This document shows positions 7,949 to 13,357 of a DNA stretch of 13,357 nucleotides, one piece after another. Under the pieces are notes generated by a model. It worked only from the letters and a program-made list of their open reading frames with translations. It did not search any database and was not told the DNA's origin. Every line of letters begins with the position of its first letter. Positions within the stretch are counted from its first letter, which is position 1. Source of the DNA: Oligoflexus sp. Its GTDB lineage: Bacteria > Bdellovibrionota_B > Oligoflexia > Oligoflexales > Oligoflexaceae. The stretch is taken from NCBI GenBank assembly GCA_030151925.1, contig JASLCY010000047.1, positions 1 through 13,357 on the forward strand, written 5' to 3'. The position numbers and the translations under genes are program-made.

Positions 7949-8739
7949 GGCGCGATCAACTCCTTCAACGCCCGGCCAGGGTCACCGCCCTGCATAAGCT
8001 GGGTCCCGACGAGGAAGGCCTGGTAACCGAGAGCCTTGAGCTCCACGAGATCAAGATGGTCTTTAAGCCCGCTCTCGGCCACGGGAACGGCATCCGCCGG
8101 CACATGGGCGATCAAGTCCCGCGAGGTATCGAGCGAGATCGCCATCGTCTTGAGATTGCGGTTGTTCACGCCGATCAACTTCGCGCCGATATCCTTGGCG
8201 ATCTCGAGCTCTTCGCGATCATGAACTTCCACCAGGGCCGAGAGGCCGAGCTGCCGCGCGATCCCATGCAGGCGCCTGGTCTCGTCCGCGCCCAGCATCG
8301 CGACGATCAGCAGGATGCAATCGGCGCCGATGCAGGCGGCTTCGTAGAGCTGGTAGGAATCGACCACGAAATCCTTCTGCAGTATATAAGCTTCGGGAAA
8401 CGCCCGGCGAATATGCTGAAGGTATTCGACGCTGCCTTTGAAATAACTCGGCTCGGTCAGCACCGAGAGCGCCGCGGCTCCATTTTGGATATAAGCCCTG
8501 GCGACTTCCACCGGATCGACGTCTATTGCGATATCGCCCTGGCTCGGGCTCGCTTTCTTCACCTCGGCTATCACGTTCCAGGGATGACGGAAGGCGGCCG
8601 CGAACGATTTCGGTTGGTGGGTCCGGCTCTGGTTTTGCCATTCGGCCTTCAGCTGCTCGAGGCTCTTCACCATCTGCTGGACCTGGATCCTCTTCCGGGT
8701 GGTGTCCGCGATCTTCGCGAGGACATTGCTTTTGCTCAT
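7945..8739 (-). CDS. trpC: Indole-3-glycerol phosphate synthase
   Basis: Converts carboxyphenylaminodeoxyribulose phosphate to indole-3-glycerol phosphate, the fourth step of tryptophan synthesis. At 264 residues it is a stand-alone TrpC, not the TrpC-TrpF fusion of enteric bacteria. Signature blocks are present: [14 protein letters not shown] at 57-70, [10 protein letters not shown] at 94-103, [11 protein letters not shown] at 120-130, [28 protein letters not shown] and AESGL. The ATG at 8739 is in an ATGA overlap with trpD, with TGGAGA about 9 bases upstream; its own stop overlaps the trpF start in the same way. Confidence 0.97.
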   Translation of the reverse strand: MSKSNVLAKIADTTRKRIQVQQMVKSLEQLKAEWQNQSRTHQPKSFAAAFRHPWNVIAEVKKASPSQGDIAIDVDPVEVARAYIQNGAAALSVLTEPSYFKGSVEYLQHIRRAFPEAYILQKDFVVDSYQLYEAACIGADCILLIVAMLGADETRRLHGIARQLGLSALVEVHDREELEIAKDIGAKLIGVNNRNLKTMAISLDTSRDLIAHVPADAVPVAESGLKDHLDLVELKALGYQAFLVGTQLMQGGDPGRALKELIAP

Positions 8740-9737
8740 GCGAGAGTCTCCAATTCCAGAAGTTTAGCCTGCGCCTTGCCCGTATCGATGAGCTGGGCGG
8801 CAAGCTCGGCCCCTTCGCGCCAGGTCTTGGCGAAGCCCGCGACGACCAGGGCGGCGCCGGCGTTCATCAGGACTATATCGCGCTTCGCACCCTTCTCGCC
8901 GCTGATGATGGCCTTGGTGATCAAAGCGTTGGTTTCGCTCGTGCCGCCTTTCAGGGCCGTGAGCGGCCCGCGCGCCAACCCGAAATCCTCGGGCGTCAGC
9001 GTCAGATGGCGAATCGTCTTGCCTTTGACCTCGGCGACGATCGTCGGCGCCGAAAGGCTCAACTCATCGAGCCCATCCTCGCCCCACACGATCAGGGTGT
9101 GTTCGGTGCCGAGATCGCGCGCAGCTTCGGCTAGAAGGGGCACCAGCTTTCGGGCATAAACGCCGATAACCTGCCTTTGGACCGGCGCGGGATTCGCCAG
9201 CGGGCCCAGCAGGTTGAAGATGGTCCTCAGCCCTAGGGCCTTGCGCACCGGGGCGATATGTTTCATCGCGGGATGGAAGGCGGGAGCGAACAGAAACGCG
9301 AAACCCGCTTGGTCCACGCGTCGCGCGAGTTCATCGGGCGTGCCCGTGATCGTGAGGCCCAGCTTTTCAAGGACGTCGGCGCTCCCGCTCTGGCTCGAGA
9401 CGGCGCGATTGCCGTGTTTTACGACGCCGAGGCCCGCCGCGGCCAGCACCAGGGCGTTGGTCGTCGAGATATTGAACGTCTCCGCGCCGTCGCCGCCGGT
9501 GCCGCAGACATCGATCAGATCGCGTCTTTTTACGGGAAAGGGCAGGGCATGGGCGCGCATGGCCTCCACGCAGCCGACGATCTCGTCCTTGGCTTCGCCG
9601 CGGGCGGCGATGGCCCCGAGGAACGCCGCAAGCTCCTCGGCCTGCGCTTCGCCGCGCATCATGATGCTCATCGCTTCACAGGCCTCGGCCCGGTTGAGCG
9701 CCTCGCCGCGGAATAATTTTTGGAGATAGCGCTTCAT
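8736..9737 (-). CDS. trpD: Anthranilate phosphoribosyltransferase
   Basis: Transfers phosphoribose from PRPP to anthranilate, the second committed step. At 333 residues it has normal length and is not fused to TrpG. Visible motifs: DVCGTGGDG at 76-84 (PRPP binding), FNIST, KHGNRAVSSQSGSADVLE at 107-124, the RKALGLRT stretch and NLLGPLANP. A strong purine-rich Shine-Dalgarno (GGAGGAGAGG) precedes the ATG at 9737, which lies in an ATGA overlap with the end of trpG. The stop overlaps the trpC start by the same four bases. Confidence 0.97.
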   Translation of the reverse strand: MKRYLQKLFRGEALNRAEACEAMSIMMRGEAQAEELAAFLGAIAARGEAKDEIVGCVEAMRAHALPFPVKRRDLIDVCGTGGDGAETFNISTTNALVLAAAGLGVVKHGNRAVSSQSGSADVLEKLGLTITGTPDELARRVDQAGFAFLFAPAFHPAMKHIAPVRKALGLRTIFNLLGPLANPAPVQRQVIGVYARKLVPLLAEAARDLGTEHTLIVWGEDGLDELSLSAPTIVAEVKGKTIRHLTLTPEDFGLARGPLTALKGGTSETNALITKAIISGEKGAKRDIVLMNAGAALVVAGFAKTWREGAELAAQLIDTGKAQAKLLELETLA

Positions 9738-10315
9738 ATCCTCTCCTCCGTGGTCCTGAGGAAATTCCGCAGCATCGCATGCCCGTCTTCGGTGCGATAG
9801 GACTCGGGATGGAATTGCACGCCTTCGATCGAGTATTTCCTGTGCCGCAGCCCCATGACCACGCCGTCGTCTATCGAACGGGCCGTGATCGCGAGCGATC
9901 GCGGCAGGCTCTCCTCGGCGACGTGGAGGGAGTGGTAGCGCGTGACTTCGATAGCTTTTTTCAGGCCCTTGAATACGCCCTTGCCGTCGTGCTCGATGAC
10001 GGAGGTCTTGCCGTGCATCATACGCGGCGCCTTCTTCACCTCGCCGCCGAACACCTGCCCTATCGCCTGATGCCCGAGGCAGATGCCGAGGATGGGGACC
10101 TGGCCCGCGAAGGCTTCGATCGCCGCGAGGGTTATGCCCGCTTCGTCGGGATTTCCCGGACCGGGTGAGATCACGATCCCGGTCGGCCTCATCTTCTTGA
10201 TGCCTGCGAGGCTCGTCTGGTCGTTCCGCACGACCTTGACCTTGGCGCCGAGCTCCGCGAGGTATTGCTCGACGTTGAAGGTGAACGAATCGTAGTTGTC
10301 GATCAGGAGGATCAT
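9734..10315 (-). CDS. trpG: Anthranilate synthase glutamine amidotransferase subunit
   Basis: Supplies ammonia from glutamine to TrpE. At 193 residues it is a stand-alone class I amidotransferase. It has the DNYDSFT opening motif (6-12), PGPGNPDEAG at 51-60, nucleophile Cys79 in GICLGHQ, MHGKTS at 100-105, and the His169/Glu171 pair in GVQFHPES. Sequence alone cannot exclude a shared role as PabA in folate synthesis, since amphibolic TrpG/PabA proteins look the same; its place between trpE and trpD favours tryptophan. The ATG is in an ATGA overlap with trpE and is preceded by AAGGGGTG. Confidence 0.96.
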   Translation of the reverse strand: MILLIDNYDSFTFNVEQYLAELGAKVKVVRNDQTSLAGIKKMRPTGIVISPGPGNPDEAGITLAAIEAFAGQVPILGICLGHQAIGQVFGGEVKKAPRMMHGKTSVIEHDGKGVFKGLKKAIEVTRYHSLHVAEESLPRSLAITARSIDDGVVMGLRHRKYSIEGVQFHPESYRTEDGHAMLRNFLRTTEERI

Positions 10316-11832
10316 GCCTTCACCCCTTCCCCGGAACTGACGTCAGCCGCGATCGCGACCGCGGTCCGCACCGCCTTCGCTTTGTTCAGGACTTCCTGGT
10401 ACTCCTTCTCCGCCTGCGAGTCGGCGACCACGCCCGCGCCGGCCTGGGCATAACCATAGCCATCGCGCACATAGAGGCTGCGGATCGTGATGCAGGTGTT
10501 GAGGTCGCCGGCGAAGTCCTGGCAGATGACGGCGCCTCCATAGGGGCCGCGTTTCGTGCCTTCGAGGCGGCTGATGATCTGCATCGCCTTGATCTTCGGC
10601 GCCCCGCTCAAGGTTCCTGCGGGAAAACACGAGCCCAGCGCATCCCAGGGCTTCAGCTCTTTTTTCATCACGCCGCTGACGCGGCTCACGAGGTGCATCA
10701 CGTGCGAGTAGCGTTCGACCTGCATGAAGGATTTGACTTTCACCGCACCGGGCCGGCTCACGCGGCCGATATCATTGCGCCCGAGATCGACCAGCATAAG
10801 ATGCTCGGCCCGTTCCTTGACGCTCGCCAGCAGGTCCCGCTCGAACTTCTCATCCTGCGTTTCATCCGCGCCGCGCGGCCGCGTTCCCGCGATAGGGCAG
10901 GTTTCGACCACGGAGCCTTGGGTCTTGATCAGCATCTCCGGCGATGAGCCGAGGAGGGTCTCGTCGTCGAACTGCAAGTAATAAAGATAAGGAGAAGGGT
11001 TGATCATCCTGAGGATGCGATAGACGAGGAAGGCGTCGCTCCGCACCGGGAAACGGAAACGATCGGAGAGCACGCACTGGAAGATATCGCCGCGACGGAT
11101 GTGCTGTTTTATCGTCCGCACGGCTTCGCAGTATCGCTCGCGGCCGAGCTGCTCTTCGGCGGCTATCGGCGCGATGGACCTCAGCCGCGTGAAGTCGAGG
11201 TCGAGGTCTTCTTCCTCCGGCCTGGATCGGTGCAGGCGGGATTTGAGTTCTAAGAGCTGCTCCTGCGCCTTCGCATAAGCGTTCCGCAGGTCCTTCTTCT
11301 CGTTCGGTATCATCTGGACGAGCGTGAGGCGATGCTTCAGGCGATCGAAGATCAGGATCGTGCGGAAGAACATGAAGTGCAGGTCGTAGGGCGCGTAGCC
11401 CTCGGCCTCGGGTTCGGGAATCGCCTCCAGGTACCGCACCGAATCGTAGCCGAAGTAACCGAGCGCGCCGCCCAGAAACGGCGGGAGGTCCGGACGCTTA
11501 GGGCTTGAATAACGCTGCAGGTAGGCGCCTATCGCCTGGAACGAGGCGGCTTGCTCTTCTTTCGCGCCCGTCTCGAAATTCTCGAAGCTGAGTCGCCCCC
11601 CTCGGCTTTTTAAGACCGCGAAGGGATCGACGCCGAGGAAGGAGTAACGCCCCACCTGCTCGCCGCCGTCGGCGCTCTCCAGGAGGAACATCTTCGAGGC
11701 CCCGCTTCGCCGCAAGCGCAGGAAGGCGTTGACCGGTGTGATCACGTCGGCCGGGAGTTCGAGCGTGACGGGCACGAAGCTCGACTTTTCATCTCCGTTC
11801 AGCAGACTGTCCAAAGTCGGAAGGAAGTTCAT
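10312..11832 (-). CDS. trpE: Anthranilate synthase component I
   Basis: Converts chorismate plus ammonia to anthranilate, the committing step. At 506 residues it is full length, with an N-terminal regulatory/scaffold region and a C-terminal chorismate-binding domain. LLES at 50-53 is the element associated with tryptophan feedback inhibition in TrpE, so allosteric control is expected. The catalytic region shows GSSPEM at 295-300, PIAGTRPRG at 313-321, HLMLVDLGRNDIGR at 344-357, FPAGTLSGAPKIKA at 403-416, and the YGGAV and QAGAGVV blocks near the end. The ATG at 11832 has an excellent Shine-Dalgarno at 11848-11842. Only 15 bases separate it from the upstream flavoprotein gene, leaving no space for a leader peptide or attenuator directly before it. 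Confidence 0.97.
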   Translation of the reverse strand: MNFLPTLDSLLNGDEKSSFVPVTLELPADVITPVNAFLRLRRSGASKMFLLESADGGEQVGRYSFLGVDPFAVLKSRGGRLSFENFETGAKEEQAASFQAIGAYLQRYSSPKRPDLPPFLGGALGYFGYDSVRYLEAIPEPEAEGYAPYDLHFMFFRTILIFDRLKHRLTLVQMIPNEKKDLRNAYAKAQEQLLELKSRLHRSRPEEEDLDLDFTRLRSIAPIAAEEQLGRERYCEAVRTIKQHIRRGDIFQCVLSDRFRFPVRSDAFLVYRILRMINPSPYLYYLQFDDETLLGSSPEMLIKTQGSVVETCPIAGTRPRGADETQDEKFERDLLASVKERAEHLMLVDLGRNDIGRVSRPGAVKVKSFMQVERYSHVMHLVSRVSGVMKKELKPWDALGSCFPAGTLSGAPKIKAMQIISRLEGTKRGPYGGAVICQDFAGDLNTCITIRSLYVRDGYGYAQAGAGVVADSQAEKEYQEVLNKAKAVRTAVAIAADVSSGEGVKA

Positions 11833-11841
11833 GTCGCAAAG

Positions 11842-11848
11842 CTCCTTT
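11842..11848 (-). promoter_or_regulatory. trpE ribosome binding site overlapping upstream stop codon
   Basis: Minus-strand AAAGGAG (11848-11842) is followed by 9 bases and the trpE ATG. Its first A is the last base of the TGA stop (11850-11848) of the flavoprotein gene. Ribosomes finishing that gene would therefore be positioned on the trpE Shine-Dalgarno, which suggests translational coupling. Confidence 0.7.
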
Positions 11849-13086
11849 CATGCGCCTGCCAAAGATTCCGCCGCGGAAAGACCCGCGAGGTGGCCGCCCG
11901 TCCAAGCATTTTGGAAGTTGAAGCCGCCTGTCACGCCATCGATGTCAATCACTTCACCGGCCATATAAAGCCCGGGGATGAGCTTGCTTTGAAAACTTCG
12001 AAAATCGATCTCGCTCCGGCTGATGCCGCCGGCGGTCACGAATTCCTCTTTGAAGACGCCTTTGCCCTTCACCTGGAAACGGCACGCGGTGATAAGCTCG
12101 GCGAGCTTCTGTATCTCGACCTTGGTGACGTCGGCCCAGAGCTTCTCGAGCCCCACGCCCGCCTGTTCGAGCAGGGCTTCCCAGAAGCGTTTCGGACCCT
12201 GCAGGGGATTGAGGGTCGTCACCTTCTTTTTCGCGTCCTTGTTTTTCAGGCCGTTCAGCGTCGCGATGAATTGCTCGCTGTTGCCCGCGCCTTCGAAATT
12301 CACCTTGAGCTCGGCCTGGTATTCGGTCGCGAACAGCGCCCTCGCCCCGAACGCCGACAGCCTCAGTATCGCCGGGCCGCTGAGACCCCAGTGGGTGATC
12401 AGCATGGGGCCCGATTGCGAGAACCGCTCGGCGCCGGCCTGGAGATCCGCGGTGACTTTGGGAAAACTCACGCCCGGCAGGCCTTCGAGCAGCGGATGCG
12501 CGATCTCGAAGGTGAAGAGCGAGGGGTTCGGATCGACCAGCGTATGACCGAGCTGCCGGGCGAGCGCCCAGCCGAAGTTCGCGCTGCCCGTCGCCAGCAT
12601 CAGGCGTTTAGCTTCGATCGTCTCGCCGCTCTTGAGCGTGATCTGAAAACCGTCTTCGCCCCGCGCGACGGTCTCGACCAAGGCCTTGGTGCGCAGCTCG
12701 ATGCCGAGCCTCCGCACCGCTCCCTCGAGGCAGTCGATGATGGTCTGCGAACTGTCCGTGGTCGGGAACATGCGCCCGTCGGCTTCGGCCTTGAGTGCGA
12801 CGCCCTGCTTTTGGAACCATTCGATGGTTTGAGTGGGACCGAATTTGTGGAACGGCCCGAGCAGCTCCTTGGCGCCGCGAGGATAGAACTTGACGAGCTC
12901 ACGCGGCTCGAAGCAGTGATGCGTGACGTTGCAGCGCCCGCCGCCCGACACCTTCACTTTGCTGAGCACGCGCGGCGTCGCTTCGAGGATGCCGACGCTG
13001 AGGCCGGCCCTATGCTCGGCGCATTGGATCGCCGCGAAGAATCCCGCGGCGCCGCCGCCTATAACGAGGAAATCATATTTTTTCAT
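11848..13086 (-). CDS. HI0933/BaiN-type FAD-dependent flavoprotein
   Basis: A 412-residue member of the HI0933 (YhiN/BaiN) family of FAD-binding oxidoreductases. Substrates of most members are unknown; one clade has been linked to bile-acid reduction, which should not be assumed here. Seen directly: a dinucleotide-binding GGGAAG at 10-15 after a beta strand, the family motif KVSGGGRCNVTH at 45-56, an LATGSANFGW stretch in the mid-protein, THWGLSGPAIL, and the C-terminal FAD-binding block AGEVIDIDGVTGG at 376-388 followed by FNFQNAWTGGHLAG. Length and motifs are normal. The ATG at 13086 lies within the last codons of the upstream gene (14-base overlap) and has only a weak Shine-Dalgarno, so it probably depends on coupling. 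Its stop merges with the trpE ribosome binding site. Why it is placed with trp genes is unclear. Confidence 0.9.
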   Translation of the reverse strand: MKKYDFLVIGGGAAGFFAAIQCAEHRAGLSVGILEATPRVLSKVKVSGGGRCNVTHHCFEPRELVKFYPRGAKELLGPFHKFGPTQTIEWFQKQGVALKAEADGRMFPTTDSSQTIIDCLEGAVRRLGIELRTKALVETVARGEDGFQITLKSGETIEAKRLMLATGSANFGWALARQLGHTLVDPNPSLFTFEIAHPLLEGLPGVSFPKVTADLQAGAERFSQSGPMLITHWGLSGPAILRLSAFGARALFATEYQAELKVNFEGAGNSEQFIATLNGLKNKDAKKKVTTLNPLQGPKRFWEALLEQAGVGLEKLWADVTKVEIQKLAELITACRFQVKGKGVFKEEFVTAGGISRSEIDFRSFQSKLIPGLYMAGEVIDIDGVTGGFNFQNAWTGGHLAGLSAAESLAGA

Positions 13087-13357
13087 ACACCCATATTCTC
13101 TGAATCTGCTGGTTCTGATCGGCTATGCATTGAGCGAGATGCGCTTTGGAAAGTTTACCGACATCGTCGCTCTTGAGCCACCAGATTTCCCGCGGTCGTT
13201 TGACCGCGGGCAAGCCCTCCAGATTCCGGAGTATGGGCGTAGGGGAAGGACGCTGCGAACTCCTCAGCACGAGCTGTGGGATATGCCCGTACCGAGCGTC
13301 CTCCTTGGCTAGAATCATCATATCAGTCGCGGGGTAAAGGTCCTCGAGCCGACTCAG
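13073..13357 (-). CDS. C-terminal end of a probable AMP-binding (ANL) ligase, partial
   Basis: The frame is open from the right edge of the window (13357) to a TGA at 13075-13073, giving 94 visible residues; the N-terminus lies outside. Two ATG codons at 13321-13316 are possible starts, but they have no Shine-Dalgarno and the open frame continues upstream, so truncation by the window is more likely. The visible part resembles the C-terminal domain of acyl-CoA synthetases/adenylating enzymes: an EDARYGHIP stretch (family D-E-x-x-G-x-x-P/V), then KRPREIWWL, then DDVGKLSKAHL with the expected catalytic Lys context (G-K-x-x-K/R). A MenE-like o-succinylbenzoate-CoA ligase is one option, since those often have F/Y-G-H-x-P, but the visible part cannot decide. 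It overlaps the flavoprotein gene by 14 bases and so belongs to the same transcript. Confidence 0.55.
   Translation of the reverse strand: MSRLEDLYPATDMMILAKEDARYGHIPQLVLRSSQRPSPTPILRNLEGLPAVKRPREIWWLKSDDVGKLSKAHLAQCIADQNQQIQRIWVYEKI

Noticed and set aside
6260..8026. 588-codon plus-strand open frame opposite trpFB
   Set aside because: It mirrors the fused trpF-trpB gene and has no recognisable domain or credible start context; it is an antisense shadow.
8056..9159. 367-codon plus-strand open frame opposite trpC/trpD
   Set aside because: Antisense shadow of two certain genes; arginine- and glycine-rich with no motif.
3550..10365. GCGATCGC octamers as a HIP1-like or methylation repeat
   Set aside because: I found only three copies (near 3556, 9895 and 10348), in coding regions; too few to claim a repeat element.
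2000..11540. Recurrent CCTATCG/CGATAGG heptamer
   Set aside because: Most copies fall in coding sequence at Ala/Thr-Ile-Gly or Pro-Ile codons, in a fixed frame. Other Ile-Gly pairs use ATC, so it looks like codon choice rather than a signal.
11890..13176. 428-codon plus-strand open frame opposite the flavoprotein gene
   Set aside because: The minus strand carries clear FAD-binding motifs. The plus frame has shadow-type composition.

Overview
The window reads as ordinary chromosomal biosynthetic DNA from a Gram-negative bacterium. Coding regions are GC-rich. There is an exported HtrA/DegP-type periplasmic protease with a signal peptide. A complete tryptophan operon is present in the order E-G-D-C-F-B-A. 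I see no phage, transposon, plasmid, CRISPR or RNA genes. The phylum cannot be fixed from sequence alone; a deltaproteobacterial or Bdellovibrionota-like host is only a weak guess.

Layout: all genes are on the minus strand except one. Bases 1-243 are AT-richer and hold no gene I can confirm. A minus-strand unit then runs (in transcription order, 3668 down to 244) ribD, aroC and a polytopic membrane protein resembling DUF5924/DUF2914 proteins. A 137-bp divergent intergenic region (3669-3805) separates ribD from a plus-strand degP-like protease (3806-5305), which ends at a strong rho-independent terminator. Converging on it is a long minus-strand operon (13357 down to 5358): the 3' end of a probable AMP-binding (ANL superfamily) ligase, a HI0933/BaiN-type flavoprotein, trpE, trpG, trpD, trpC, a fused trpF-trpB, and trpA.

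The genes fit around chorismate. AroC makes chorismate, and TrpE/TrpG, TrpD, TrpF, TrpC, TrpA and TrpB convert it to tryptophan. The partial ligase could belong to another chorismate branch (menaquinone, MenE-like), but only its C-terminal domain is visible. RibD belongs to riboflavin synthesis, and the flavoprotein upstream of trpE would use FAD.

The most notable observation is the trpF-trpB fusion. All five other junctions of the trp genes are identical 4-base ATGA stop/start overlaps. The trpF/trpB junction also carries an ATGA with a Shine-Dalgarno-like sequence before it, but trpF arrives in a frame that reads through the TGA. Removing one base upstream would restore the usual overlap. 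The fusion therefore looks like a one-base change of a coupled gene pair, or a homopolymer sequencing error. I do not see a new multi-gene system here.
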